A stretch of DNA of 64,000 nt from Bacillota bacterium (GTDB lineage: Bacteria > Bacillota > Clostridia > Lachnospirales > Lachnospiraceae): contig JAEZUM010000044.1 in NCBI GenBank assembly GCA_023421075.1, forward strand, positions 42,085-106,084, read 5' to 3'. The notes below the pieces were generated by a model. It was not told where the DNA came from. It worked only from the letters and a program-made list of their open reading frames with translations, and did no database searches. The translations under genes were made by a program, and so were the position numbers. Shown here in pieces: positions 33,294-43,457 of this stretch (position 1 is the first letter of the stretch; each line of letters begins with the position of its first letter).

Positions 33294-34043
33294 TCATAAA
33301 ATCACAATTTCATAGATTGTCAGTACCTCATCCTTCACGGTAAACCTGACATCAAAGCCATAGAATTCAAATCCATAGACTCGCTCCGGGTCCTTTTGAT
33401 AGGCAGGGCGTGGATCATGTGCCAGTACCCCCATAAGAGCCTCTCTCCGATCCTCCGGTATCATCCTCAACCACTGCTCCGGGAATATGACCTCCAGGGC
33501 ATAATCCTTCACCGGATCGGCAAAGCCTCCTAAAGCCTCCGGATGACTATCCGTATAAGGAAGATATGGCTTAATATCATAAATTGGGGTCATGTCCATC
33601 AGATCGGCTCCGGACACATGAAGCACCGGCCCGTTCTCTGTATATAACTCTACCTTCTCCAGCTTCACACAGGAGAGCCCGATGGAATTCGGTCGAAATG
33701 GGGATCTGGTAGCAAAGACTCCCATTCGCTTCACACCACCGAGTCTCGGTGGCCGTACCATCGGAGACCAGGTATCCCTCATCGTCTCAGAGAATGCCCA
33801 GATAAGCCAGATATGAGTAAAGCCTTCCATTCCGCGAAATGCGTCCGGGTAACGGTATTCCGGCTCGAACACAATCGTAGCCTTTAGTTCATCGACAATT
33901 CCACTCTGTCTGGGAATTCCGAACTTAGTTGGAAAATCCGTATGAATATGAGCAATCACTTTCATAGAATGATTCGCTTCCTTGCTCTCCTTGCGAGTTA
34001 CAATCTCCTGTTTTGGTTTCCGATAATCCTTGTATTCTGCCAT
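33294..34043 (-). CDS. trmO: tRNA (N6-threonylcarbamoyladenosine(37)-N6)-methyltransferase TrmO
   Basis: 249-residue TsaA/TrmO family enzyme, which methylates t6A37 in tRNA using SAM. Family marks are IAHIHTDFPTKFGIPRQSG (res about 30-48), the FTHIWLIWAF strand, and VFATRSPFRPNSIGLS near 115-130. The C-terminal DIKPYLPYTDSHPEA is also characteristic. ATG 34043 follows AGGAG by 8 bases; the longer frame to 34067 is less likely. Confidence 0.9.
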   Translation of the reverse strand: MAEYKDYRKPKQEIVTRKESKEANHSMKVIAHIHTDFPTKFGIPRQSGIVDELKATIVFEPEYRYPDAFRGMEGFTHIWLIWAFSETMRDTWSPMVRPPRLGGVKRMGVFATRSPFRPNSIGLSCVKLEKVELYTENGPVLHVSGADLMDMTPIYDIKPYLPYTDSHPEALGGFADPVKDYALEVIFPEQWLRMIPEDRREALMGVLAHDPRPAYQKDPERVYGFEFYGFDVRFTVKDEVLTIYEIVIL

Positions 34044-34230
34044 GCTATTTACTCCTGAACTATTCATCTTACTCCCATTTTATAGCAAATCTCAGCTAGT
34101 GTCCATCATAATTCATTGATATGATAATTGGCGGCTCAGTGTTGAATAATATCTGACTTACTGTTTTATTATTCTCATTCAAAGCGAATGTATGTAGCAT
34201 TATCCATTTCAGAGTCTATCGGAGTACAGT

Positions 34231-34270
34231 AAAAGGAGATCGTCGATTTTCTGATCGACGATCTCCTTTT
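34231..34270. terminator. strong bidirectional terminator
   Basis: Perfect 17-bp stem (34231-34247 with 34254-34270), a 6-base loop, and T-tracts on both sides. It ends the M28 peptidase transcript on the minus strand. Confidence 0.85.
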
Positions 34271-34335
34271 CCATCGTGAAACGATAGGTCCACCCTCTTC
34301 TGATGGATAAATATAATGTTAAGCAATCTCAATAG

Positions 34336-35277
34336 CTATAAATGCTCTGTAAAATGGACCATGGCACCGGATAGTAATTTAATATTCGCCTCATCAAATA
34401 CGGTATCAAAGGGTGTATGAATTCTTCCCAGATAATATCCGAGGAGCGGGGCCTTACGAACTGCTGCAATCGCGAAATACTTCTTAAATTTCATCTGATC
34501 TGAGGGGTAGAAGGTGGAGGCTGCCGATAAGTATTCTACTGTTTTCATCTCATTCGACATGAGACTTGCTTTCATTGAATCATATAAAACGGTATCCTTT
34601 TTCATCCTTTTATTCGCAATAGCCAGAATATAATCTCCATCTGATACGCAATCAAAGTTAATCACCGTAGTATCTTCTAAGATTTTATGATGCTTCTTAT
34701 AAAAGATGGAAGAGCCTAATAACCCGAGCTCCTCATTGTCAAAGAAGACAAACGCCACTTTATCCCGCAGCTCTACCGGCAGACTCATGGCAATTTCAAT
34801 CAGTGTTATGACTCCGGAGGTATTATCATTGTATGTATTGGGGTTGGATATCCCGGCCATGATCTGATAACAGCACAATAAGATCAGTCCTGCTGTCACA
34901 AATCCACCCACTGCCTCATTTGTAATTAAGGACACCAGGTAACCTACTATAGAACCGGTTCCAAGAATGAGCACTGTCAGTAATAATTGATAGAGGATGT
35001 AAAACAATATATTTCTCGGCGTTACAAAGTTCGGAAGAGGCATTACCGCACAGGTATCATAATGGGCTGTATAAATCACCTTTGCATGCTCAATATCTCC
35101 AACGACGATATTTCTACTGCGGGTCATACCACCCTGTTCAATCCTTACCGGATACCCCGCTTCTTCCAGAACCTCCGTCGTGCGTTTGATAAAGGAAGCC
35201 TTCTGCCTTCTGTTTTTTCGAACCAGGTATCTCCAGAGAATCTCCTTTGAATACTCACTCATATTACTCTCTGCCAT
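34336..35277 (-). CDS. M28-family zinc peptidase with membrane helices inserted in the catalytic domain
   Basis: 313 residues. All five M28 zinc ligands are visible: His72 (AHYDT), Asp151 (YNDNTSG), Glu183 after Glu182 of FDNEELG, Asp209 (NFDCVSDG) and His287 (GRIHTPFD). M28 enzymes are di-zinc aminopeptidases. Between the first His and the bridging Asp there are two strong hydrophobic helices (about 89-113 and 121-140) that ordinary M28 enzymes lack. There is no signal peptide. The enzyme is therefore probably membrane-attached, with its active site on one face. It follows the esterase gene by 41 bases and likely belongs to that transcript. Confidence 0.8.
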   Translation of the reverse strand: MAESNMSEYSKEILWRYLVRKNRRQKASFIKRTTEVLEEAGYPVRIEQGGMTRSRNIVVGDIEHAKVIYTAHYDTCAVMPLPNFVTPRNILFYILYQLLLTVLILGTGSIVGYLVSLITNEAVGGFVTAGLILLCCYQIMAGISNPNTYNDNTSGVITLIEIAMSLPVELRDKVAFVFFDNEELGLLGSSIFYKKHHKILEDTTVINFDCVSDGDYILAIANKRMKKDTVLYDSMKASLMSNEMKTVEYLSAASTFYPSDQMKFKKYFAIAAVRKAPLLGYYLGRIHTPFDTVFDEANIKLLSGAMVHFTEHL

Positions 35278-35318
35278 AGGTTGCTATCTCCATTTTTCTC
35301 CGACTTCAGCCGTTTATA

Positions 35319-37211
35319 CTACTTTTGTAGCTCGTAACAGAAGGGAGATGCAGGAAGGCCTTCTTTGTTATACAGATTAGCTTCTGCCGGATTCTCAGCC
35401 CAAGCATAGCGGATACAGACCGGCTTCGGTATGCTATCACTCCATACCAGAACACAATCGTCGACTAATTCCGTCTCTGCCCAGACAAATCGCCGGTCCG
35501 GTCCTGCAATCGCAAAATGACGCGGCTCCCGTCCATCCTTCGCGATCAATCCGCCTCCAATTTCAGAAAAAGCGATTCGGATTCGATTATTCTCCAATGT
35601 TACCGAGTGAATCATCGGACCGGATGAAACCAGCAACTCATCCCCATATGCGACTCTTTGCGCCGCTAAGGAAAGACGTTTCCCTACCTCTTTCTTATTG
35701 ACCGGATGAATATCATTCCATTCACCGATATCGATCGTGACAGCCATTCCGGTACCGGGTACCTCCAAAGTCCTTCGCTGTCCTTCCCTCAAGACTGCCC
35801 AGTTACTCTCAACCGGTTCTGAGGAAGCCTCTTCGAAATTTGGTAATTGAACATACAGGAAGGGGAATTCCACGCCCCACTTTGTTCTCCAATTGCTAAT
35901 CAGTGCTTTCAGCAGACTCTCATATTCCTCCGGCTTTCTCGTATTCGTCTCTCCCTGATACCATATCACTCCTTTGATCGGATAGAATAGCAACGGCGAA
36001 ATCATAGCATTATATAAACCAGAGGGTTGCCATTGAACAAAGGTAGGACCCGGTAATGGATCACTTTTTGCTCCGATATGATACTGCCACTGACCGCTAA
36101 GTTCAATCCTATCATCCGGGCTTTCCAGGCAATAGGGTTTCTCTTTGTAGAAGCCACCTCTACCGGAATAGTTCACTACTCTTACAACGATGACATTGGT
36201 CCCTGCCTTCAGCAATCCTTCCGGTACGTCATAACGTCTGGGTATGTATTGCATCCCAAGGGTCCCAACTTCTTTCCCATTAATATATACCGTATCCTCA
36301 TCCAGAATATTACCCATTCGGATTACCGTTTTCTGCTCTGCCATCCTTGCAGTGAGTTCAATTTCCTTCCGAAACCATACCACTCCATTAAAAGACCCAA
36401 TGCCTTCCTCTTCCCAGTAGGAAGGTACTTTTATCGTCTCCCAATCAGAAGCATCATACTCAGCCGAATAGAAGGTCTTCTCCGGTATCCTAAGCCCGAC
36501 GTCCTGCTGCATTATATTGCGGCACCATTCCTCTCGAAGGCTCTGGTCCCTCCTAAGTATTTCATCCACATACTTCGTATCACGAAAACGGTAAGCCGCA
36601 TCAAGATATTCCGGAAAGCTTCGCAAGGCTTCCTCACTCAGCCAGGCTTCTGCCGGAGAACCTCCCAGGCTGGCATTGATCAAACCGATCGGCACTTGAT
36701 ATCTTCGATATAGATCTACCGCGAAGAAATAGCCGGTAGCCGTAAAATTCAGAACATTATCCATGTTAACTGATTGCCAGCTGCCTTCCGCTACATCGGA
36801 TTGAGGACCGGAAAAGTCATAAACCATAGGTACCAGGAACTGCCGAATAAAAGGGTTCTCTGCTTTCTTGATTTCTTCCGGATAAACCTCCGTTAGGGAT
36901 TCCATACGCATTTCCATGTTCGATTGTCCGGAGCAGAGCCACACGTCACCGATCAGAATATTACGAACTATAATTGTATTCTCTTCTGACACTGCCGTAA
37001 TCTTCATATCATAGGGGCCACCAGCCTGCTTCGTAGTAATTGAAATCTCCCAACGCGCATCCTCATTAACCCTCGTTTCATGGCTTTGCCCCAGGAAATT
37101 AAGCGTTACCGTATCTCCGGGCTTAGCCCATCCCCATATCCTTATTTCGGAATTACGCTGTAACACCATTCCATCGCCGATCAAACGTGGTAATTTAAGT
37201 TTTGTCTCCAA
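35319..37211 (-). CDS. sialate O-acetylesterase-family enzyme (SGNH)
   Basis: 630 residues, no signal peptide. The nucleophile motif LCSGQSNMEM places the Ser at 97; the Asp-His pair is in EWNDIHPVNK near 505. A beta-sandwich insertion between about 255 and 370 (WFRKEIELTA... and WQYHIGAKSD) is typical of the long bacterial members. IKGVIWYQGETNT near 405 is another family signature. Such enzymes remove acetyl groups from sialic acid or from acetylated plant oligosaccharides such as xylan fragments. It lies between a chemoreceptor gene and a peptidase gene, in a carbohydrate-uptake region. Confidence 0.85.
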   Translation of the reverse strand: METKLKLPRLIGDGMVLQRNSEIRIWGWAKPGDTVTLNFLGQSHETRVNEDARWEISITTKQAGGPYDMKITAVSEENTIIVRNILIGDVWLCSGQSNMEMRMESLTEVYPEEIKKAENPFIRQFLVPMVYDFSGPQSDVAEGSWQSVNMDNVLNFTATGYFFAVDLYRRYQVPIGLINASLGGSPAEAWLSEEALRSFPEYLDAAYRFRDTKYVDEILRRDQSLREEWCRNIMQQDVGLRIPEKTFYSAEYDASDWETIKVPSYWEEEGIGSFNGVVWFRKEIELTARMAEQKTVIRMGNILDEDTVYINGKEVGTLGMQYIPRRYDVPEGLLKAGTNVIVVRVVNYSGRGGFYKEKPYCLESPDDRIELSGQWQYHIGAKSDPLPGPTFVQWQPSGLYNAMISPLLFYPIKGVIWYQGETNTRKPEEYESLLKALISNWRTKWGVEFPFLYVQLPNFEEASSEPVESNWAVLREGQRRTLEVPGTGMAVTIDIGEWNDIHPVNKKEVGKRLSLAAQRVAYGDELLVSSGPMIHSVTLENNRIRIAFSEIGGGLIAKDGREPRHFAIAGPDRRFVWAETELVDDCVLVWSDSIPKPVCIRYAWAENPAEANLYNKEGLPASPFCYELQK

Positions 37212-37301
37212 GGTTTATTTCCTCCTGTTATGTAATTATAGTCGTAAGGCAAGCTCTCTTTTCTCCCTGATTAATTCTCTTTACAGAGAATTTGGCTATA
37301 T

Positions 37302-39365
37302 CTATACAGTAAATTTCTGTGTTTCCTCATATAACCTGACCGATTTATCGGATAGACTACCGGAGGACTCATTCAGGAACATCGCCGATTTTAATTGATG
37401 CGTTGCTGATTGGCTGACATTATCCGTAGAGGCAGCGATTTCCTCAAGAACTGCCGAAATATTCTCGATAGCACCTAAGGTGTTCCCTCTTGCTTCCTCC
37501 ATATCCTGTACACTGCGATTAATCTGCCCAAAGCGCTGTATTAGCTGATCAACATTCTGATTGATTATTGCATAGGAAACTGTCGTATCTCGAACTGCTG
37601 CTTCCTGAAGCTCCATCACATCTCCCGCTTCCTTTGCTGTCTTAGTCAGTAAGGAGGTGCTATTTTGAATGTTCCCGATGATACTCTTAATATCAGTTAT
37701 CTGGTTCTTAATCTGCTCGGATAGATTTCTGATCTCCTCCGCAACTACAGCAAAGCCTTTTCCAGCATCTCCTGCCCTTGCAGCTTCAATAGAGGCATTT
37801 AAGGATAACAGATTTGTTTGATTCGAGATATCATTGATAATGTTCAGGATCGCATTAATTTTTACCGATTTGTCTGAAAGATCTCCAATTCCTTTCACAA
37901 TATCCGCAGTTATATCAATGGTAGCGCGTGTCTGAGTGTTAAGCCGTTCGGATATCTGACTTCCTTTCCCGACACTGCTTTTGGTCTCTTCTGCAATACG
38001 ATTTATTTCATCCGTATTTTCCCTTACAAGTACGATTTTATTCGATAAATGGTCCATCTGCTCCAGGCAATTCTCAGCATCCTTCGCCTGCTGTGATATG
38101 CCTTGTTCAATTTCACCCATCGCCTGATTGATATCCTCAGTCGCTTTAACAAAATCTGTGGAAGCCTTGGCAACCTCGGAGGACTCCGCGGATGCTTCTT
38201 CACTTAGCTGTTTTACCTGACTGATTAGATTTTTGATATTATGGAAGGTGCTGTTAATCTCATTGATCAGAATGCGAAACTCATCATTCCGATTGGTAGT
38301 GAAGTCAACCGTCATATCTCCGCTAGAGGCCTTCTTCAATTTTGCTATGATATACTTGATAATCCTTCCGATCCCCAAAGAAATCGATAACCCTATGATG
38401 ATTGCGATAATACAAGCAATTAACACGATAACAATCGTAATGCTTCGGATGCTATCGGCTTTACCTTGAATTGTATTCTTAGGAATCAGTGCACAGATCG
38501 AGGACCCTGTATCACCAATCTTAGAGTACATAAAAAGCTGTTCCTGTCCCTCATAATCAACATACAGTGCTCCACTTTCCTCTTCGGAGGAGATCATAGT
38601 ACGGTAGAATTCCTGATTATGAAAAACAGACTCCTTGTCGGCTTCCCAACCCGTCTTATATATCTCTTTTCCTTCCGGAGTCACCAGCGCTAAGATACCA
38701 CTCTCATCTAAGCCTACACTGAGAAGCAGATCACTTATCATCGCTTTATCCATATCAATAACGATAAAAGCATTTGAACCGACGAAATTACGAACGAGTC
38801 GAAGGGAATACTGATCTGCTCCCACTCCCAGCTTCTCATCCAAATAGTTATCCTTCCCTATCCAGAAATTTTTGGTAGGGTTTTTTTTCACACTCTGTCC
38901 AAGTGTCGTATTATAAAAGTCTCCCGCGAGAGGATCCGTAGTCAGCTCTTTGGTTGATACCGATGTTGTCTTATCCGTTAGCGCTGAGATATAGGATATA
39001 AAAGCATCCACGGTTTCTTTTCGGAAAAACTCACTCTTTATTCGGTTATAGACATCATTATTTTTCAGTATATCATCCGTATAGTAACCGATCATATATT
39101 GCGAATTTTCTTTTGTACTAACATATTGTGCAGCAACTGCTTCAATATTGTCAATTCCAAGCTGCAGATATTTACCGGTCATTATGATGGTTTGCTCAGT
39201 CGAATTCTGATAACTGCTGCGGATACCCTCCGCTGCCTGATTAAAGGATACTACTCCGAGTATGATGATGAATAAAATCGGAATTAAAAAAGACACCATG
39301 AGCTTTATACGTATTGTAGCAAATTTCCTAAAAATATATAACCCCTTTGTTATATTCGTTTTCAC
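37302..39365 (-). CDS. methyl-accepting chemotaxis protein
   Basis: 687-residue transmembrane chemoreceptor. Helix 1 spans about 22-42, an extracellular Cache-type sensor about 43-300, helix 2 about 308-333, then HAMP and a long helical signalling domain with the conserved hairpin tip EAARAGDAGKGFAVVAEEIR. It starts with GTG (39365), 8 bases behind AGGAG. It follows the LplC-type permease gene after a hairpin (39440-39490) on the same strand, so it may be partly cotranscribed and may detect the sugar that the ABC system imports. Confidence 0.9.
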   Translation of the reverse strand: MKTNITKGLYIFRKFATIRIKLMVSFLIPILFIIILGVVSFNQAAEGIRSSYQNSTEQTIIMTGKYLQLGIDNIEAVAAQYVSTKENSQYMIGYYTDDILKNNDVYNRIKSEFFRKETVDAFISYISALTDKTTSVSTKELTTDPLAGDFYNTTLGQSVKKNPTKNFWIGKDNYLDEKLGVGADQYSLRLVRNFVGSNAFIVIDMDKAMISDLLLSVGLDESGILALVTPEGKEIYKTGWEADKESVFHNQEFYRTMISSEEESGALYVDYEGQEQLFMYSKIGDTGSSICALIPKNTIQGKADSIRSITIVIVLIACIIAIIIGLSISLGIGRIIKYIIAKLKKASSGDMTVDFTTNRNDEFRILINEINSTFHNIKNLISQVKQLSEEASAESSEVAKASTDFVKATEDINQAMGEIEQGISQQAKDAENCLEQMDHLSNKIVLVRENTDEINRIAEETKSSVGKGSQISERLNTQTRATIDITADIVKGIGDLSDKSVKINAILNIINDISNQTNLLSLNASIEAARAGDAGKGFAVVAEEIRNLSEQIKNQITDIKSIIGNIQNSTSLLTKTAKEAGDVMELQEAAVRDTTVSYAIINQNVDQLIQRFGQINRSVQDMEEARGNTLGAIENISAVLEEIAASTDNVSQSATHQLKSAMFLNESSGSLSDKSVRLYEETQKFTV

Positions 39366-39439
39366 CTTTTTAGCTCCTTTCGCTTCTGTACTATAGTATC
39401 ATTACTTGATCGATCTCATTAGCTTAAATAATTTAGAAA

Positions 39440-39490
39440 AGGTTACCATAGGAATCACTCTGCGAATATGCATCGTCCCTACGGTAACCT
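39440..39490 (-). terminator. hairpin between lplC-type gene and chemoreceptor gene
   Basis: 13-base arms (39440-39452 with 39478-39490, one mismatch) and TTTTCT on the minus strand. It probably ends most transcripts of the ABC operon, with some read-through. Confidence 0.55.
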
Positions 39491-39533
39491 GTTCTAGTTA
39501 TATATTATGAAGTACTTAATTTGCCGAAGAGTA

Positions 39534-40463
39534 TTATTCCTTAACTCCACCGATTGTGAGACCTGTAACAAAATATCGCTGCAGGAACGGATAGAGAGCC
39601 ACAATAGGAAGACAGGTTAATACCGTTGCTGCCGATCGTATTGAAGCTGTTGTAACTTGGTTGCTTCCGGTTGCTGTACTGGTCTGAGCAGCTACATTCG
39701 CATCACCGCTTAATTGACTTACCGATGATAGCAACTTCATCAACTCATACTGAAGAGTGGTCAGATTTTCATTTAGTCTGTTAAATAGCATTGTATCGAA
39801 CCAGGAATTCCATTGGCCGACTGCAATAAACAAGGCAACCGTTGCAAATACGGGTTTACATAACGGTACAATTATTCTAATAAATATAGTTGTATATCCG
39901 GCACCATCCATCTTTGCCGATTCTTCCAAGCTATCCGGTAATCCATTCATATAGGTACGGATTACCAACATATTAAAAGCAGCTACCATACCTGGGATGA
40001 TATATACCCAGAAGTTATTCATAAAGCCTAAGCTACGGTTCAATAAGAAGCCCGGAATTAAACCTCCATTCACATACATGGTTAAAACATATATAAATGA
40101 TAAAGGCTTTGCAAAAATATAATTCTTACGACTTAATACAAATGCAAGTAAAGCCGTGGTAGCAAGATGGGTAACCGTTCCCACAACCGTTCTGAGAACT
40201 GAGATATATAATCCTGTCGTAATGGATTCCTTATTCAACACTGTTCTATAATTGTTCAGTGTCCACCTTCTAGGCCAAAGATAAATCCCGCCACGTAATG
40301 CATCCAGAGCCTCATTAAAGGATAGCGCAATGGTATTAATAATTGGGTATATCGTCACAATTACGAATAATATCAGTATCAATCCGATAATTCCGGATGA
40401 GATCGCATTTTTTAAGTTAAATCCCTTCTTTTTCCTTGTAATAATTCGTTTTGTCGCTTCCAT
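39534..40463 (-). CDS. lplC: carbohydrate ABC transporter permease, LplC/YtcP type
   Basis: 309-residue permease with six membrane helices. The EAA loop is recognisable in LPDSLEESAKMDGAGYTTIFIRIIVPLCKP. The N-terminus with a basic stretch (RKKKGFNLK) is typical of the YtcP/LplC group that takes up oligosaccharides in Firmicutes. AAGGAGG precedes the ATG. It lies 14 bases after the partner permease gene. No ATPase gene is in the cluster; such systems usually share MsmK/MsmX. Confidence 0.88.
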   Translation of the reverse strand: MEATKRIITRKKKGFNLKNAISSGIIGLILILFVIVTIYPIINTIALSFNEALDALRGGIYLWPRRWTLNNYRTVLNKESITTGLYISVLRTVVGTVTHLATTALLAFVLSRKNYIFAKPLSFIYVLTMYVNGGLIPGFLLNRSLGFMNNFWVYIIPGMVAAFNMLVIRTYMNGLPDSLEESAKMDGAGYTTIFIRIIVPLCKPVFATVALFIAVGQWNSWFDTMLFNRLNENLTTLQYELMKLLSSVSQLSGDANVAAQTSTATGSNQVTTASIRSAATVLTCLPIVALYPFLQRYFVTGLTIGGVKE

Positions 40464-40477
40464 TATCTTTCACCTCC

Positions 40478-41452
40478 TTAGAATAGTCTTTCTTCTCCGA
40501 CCGCCTTAGCCGAAGAATTTGCTAGGAAAATCAAGATAACGCTTACTAAACTCTTGAAAATACCGGCAGCAGTTCCAATGGAATAATTCGCCTGACTAAT
40601 ACCATATTTTAAGACATATATATCAATTGTCTGAGATACGGGCTGCAACAAACCATTTCCTAATAAATACTGTATTTCAAATCCGGCATTCAGAACATTT
40701 CCAATATTAATCAATAACAATATGAAAATCGTTGGTTTGATACCCGGTAATGTTATATTCCACATCTTGCGAAGTCTTCCTGCTCCGTCAATTGATGCCG
40801 CTTCATAGAGATCGGGATTAATCGCGGTAATCGCAGCAAGATATATAATACTGTTCCAACCGGTCTCCTTCCAAACATTTGAAAATCCTACAATCCACCA
40901 GAATAAAGGCTTAATCGTCAACCAATTGATTGGCGCCTCGACGAGATTTAATTTAAGAAGAACATCATTAATAATTCCATTATCAATTGATAATACATCC
41001 CTTACAATTCCTGTTACAATAATCATAGATAAGAAATGAGGCAGATAGGATATGGTCTGAACCAGTTTCTTAGGTCCTTTATGTACTACCTCATTAAGGA
41101 TAAGTGCAAATGCAATTGCAAATGCGAAGCTTAATACAAGGTTGATAACTCCCATAGCAAGCGTATTACGAATGACCCGGATAAAATCCGGATTATTTAC
41201 AAAAAGAAACTCAAAATTGTCAAGACCTACAAATTTGGAATGGAAAAATCCTTCCTTCGGCTTATATTTCTGAAATGCCATGACCCATCCAATGAGAGGT
41301 ACATAATTAAATAAAAGAATATAAAACAAGAAGGGAATTGATAAAAAGATTAATTCCTTCTGCTTCAATATTTCTTTCCAGGTTATTTTAACCTGCACAT
41401 CTTTTACCCGTTCTGCTTTGATACGTTTTATTCCAGCCATTGATAGTACCAT
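40478..41452 (-). CDS. lplB: carbohydrate ABC transporter permease, LplB type
   Basis: 324-residue permease with six helices. LPFLFYILLFNYVPLIGWVM-like first helix and the EAASIDGAGRLRKMWNITLPG EAA loop identify the LplB group, partner of LplC. The start may be ATG 41452 or ATG 41440; neither has a strong ribosome site. A hairpin (41547-41588) separates it from the receptor gene. Confidence 0.88.
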   Translation of the reverse strand: MVLSMAGIKRIKAERVKDVQVKITWKEILKQKELIFLSIPFLFYILLFNYVPLIGWVMAFQKYKPKEGFFHSKFVGLDNFEFLFVNNPDFIRVIRNTLAMGVINLVLSFAFAIAFALILNEVVHKGPKKLVQTISYLPHFLSMIIVTGIVRDVLSIDNGIINDVLLKLNLVEAPINWLTIKPLFWWIVGFSNVWKETGWNSIIYLAAITAINPDLYEAASIDGAGRLRKMWNITLPGIKPTIFILLLINIGNVLNAGFEIQYLLGNGLLQPVSQTIDIYVLKYGISQANYSIGTAAGIFKSLVSVILIFLANSSAKAVGEERLF

Positions 41453-41546
41453 ACTTTCTTTGTATTCTAAAAGTTAGCTACCCAAACTTTTCTTTATCAG
41501 GAATGAATGAGCTCCCGCTACATCACCTGTTATACGTCATGTAATA

Positions 41547-41588
41547 AGGCAGGCGGTTGTGGCAATTTTACTGTCCAACCACCTGCCT
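41547..41588 (-). terminator. leaky hairpin between receptor and permease genes
   Basis: 13-base arms (41547-41559 with 41576-41588, one mismatch), 16-base loop, then TTATTAC on the minus strand. It probably lowers permease expression relative to the receptor. Confidence 0.6.
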
Positions 41589-41635
41589 GTAAATACGGAT
41601 CTATTACTTTATATCATTATGTTATATCCTAATAA

Positions 41636-43369
41636 TTATGGTCTAACATTCTTCCCTTGAATTAATTCAATTCTAGCATAAACTGCTTCCTGTAACTCTA
41701 CAAAGAAATCTTCGGGTTTTACTGCTTTATATGCTTTATCGTACTCAGCCCATGCAGCATCGAAATCATCAGCAATTACAACCTGAGGAAGATATTGATG
41801 CTTTGTCTCCTCCATCTTCTCCCAAGCAAGTCCTCCGGGAGTTTCAGTAGTAATCGTATTAGCATAGGACCACATCGGGTACCAAGGCTGCTCAAAACCA
41901 TCAATTTCATTGTAATCAAGCATATCAACATAAGTCTCTGCGCCATATGCACTCAGACATTCCTGAACCTCAGGTCTTAAGCCAACAAAGAATTCGGAAG
42001 GCTGTGTATCCGGAGTCATTGCATTGATTCCGTCAGGATTCATACCGGAGAAGTTCGGGAAATAGCTGTAGGAGCAAAGATGAGAAGCTTTGTATTCTGC
42101 CTTTACAGCATTGTCTCTCATTTCCTGAGTTCTGGTATAAAGACCATCTGCACCTACATTGTAATCAACGTCCTTTTCACCCCAGCTACGAAGTGTTACG
42201 ATTTCAGGGCTAAGCAGATCATTTACAAATTGTAAAGCACCTTCCACGTCCTTACAGCTTGTGGTGATACATAAACCACCGGTAAGTACAGCTGCTTCAT
42301 TTGCTGCATAATACATTTCTTTCATTCCGGGCTCGATTGTAATACCAAGCGGAACATAGGTACAGCCTTCCAGGTTCTGAGCCTTAATTGCATCCTCGGC
42401 TGTATTGAAATCCCACTTTTGCTCAACAAAGCAAAGAACACGTCCGGATGAAATCTTCTCTAAGAACTGGTCATGATTGATTGTTACGAACTCAGGATCA
42501 ATAATACCCTTCTTATATTCTTCATTTAACTTCTTAAAATATCTCTGAGCAGTAGGTGTAAAATTGTAATCAGATACCTTAAAGGTTACCGGATCTACGA
42601 TACAACGTCCATTATTCGGATATCCGTCTAAGAACTGAGGCGGATTCTCAAGGCAGAAATATCTCCAGTCATATGCTAAGATTTCAAAAGGAATAATCGG
42701 AGTACCGTCTGCTTCGGTAGGATTCGCTGCATAATACTTCTCTAACAGATCAAAAAGCTGATCAAGGGATTCAACCTGAGGATAACCAGCCCACTTTAAT
42801 ACTCTGGTCTGGAGCCAGAATGCTTCGCCCCATTGTGTTGTATCCATTAATTTCTCATTAATTTTACCAAACTGAGGCATAGAGTAGATATGTCCGTCAG
42901 CCTGTCTCAAAGAATTCCACTGGCTCTCGCTCCAGAAATTCTTGATATTCGGATATTTATCAAAATATTCATCAATAGCAACGGTTGCACCGGCATCCTG
43001 TAACTCCGGAGACCAGTTCATAAAATCGGGATACTCGCCGCTGGCGATTAACATACCCACTGCCTCCTCAGCAGTCTGTCCTGTTAACCAGGTCTCCTTA
43101 CATTTAGCGCCGATCTTTTCTGCTATCATCTGCTTAATCTCGTTATCTTCATTGAGCTCAATACCTTCTCTGTCAAAGAAAGCAGTGAATTCTTTGATTT
43201 CCTTAGGAGCAGCTGTTTCCTCTGACTTACCGTCATCTGCTGCATCAGTTTTGGTTTCTGTTTTGGGTGTGTCATTGTTCACTTCTGCTGTATCGCTTTT
43301 CTTACAAGCAGTAAACAAAGAAGCCATCATGACAACACAAAGCAGTATTGCTATTAATCTCTTGTTCAT
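41636..43369 (-). CDS. extracellular solute-binding lipoprotein for the LplBC-type importer
   Basis: 577-residue receptor. The lipoprotein signal ends in LFTAC (lipid Cys near residue 22), and an acidic, low-complexity linker to about residue 55 follows. The long mature domain is of the type found with LplB/LplC permeases, which bind oligosaccharides. GGGAGG precedes the ATG. First gene of receptor-permease-permease; YesN/YesM lie directly upstream and probably control it. Confidence 0.87.
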   Translation of the reverse strand: MNKRLIAILLCVVMMASLFTACKKSDTAEVNNDTPKTETKTDAADDGKSEETAAPKEIKEFTAFFDREGIELNEDNEIKQMIAEKIGAKCKETWLTGQTAEEAVGMLIASGEYPDFMNWSPELQDAGATVAIDEYFDKYPNIKNFWSESQWNSLRQADGHIYSMPQFGKINEKLMDTTQWGEAFWLQTRVLKWAGYPQVESLDQLFDLLEKYYAANPTEADGTPIIPFEILAYDWRYFCLENPPQFLDGYPNNGRCIVDPVTFKVSDYNFTPTAQRYFKKLNEEYKKGIIDPEFVTINHDQFLEKISSGRVLCFVEQKWDFNTAEDAIKAQNLEGCTYVPLGITIEPGMKEMYYAANEAAVLTGGLCITTSCKDVEGALQFVNDLLSPEIVTLRSWGEKDVDYNVGADGLYTRTQEMRDNAVKAEYKASHLCSYSYFPNFSGMNPDGINAMTPDTQPSEFFVGLRPEVQECLSAYGAETYVDMLDYNEIDGFEQPWYPMWSYANTITTETPGGLAWEKMEETKHQYLPQVVIADDFDAAWAEYDKAYKAVKPEDFFVELQEAVYARIELIQGKNVRP

Positions 43370-43457
43370 AAATACCCTCCCATTAATTTATTCACTTATT
43401 TTAGTGATAAAACTATCTTAACATATTTTGCAGAACCACTTCTCATGGAGATTATAC

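Noticed and set aside
34150..34230. Minus-strand frame behind the M28 terminator reading like a protein C-terminus
   Set aside because: Too short, no family recognised, and it runs through the terminator stem.
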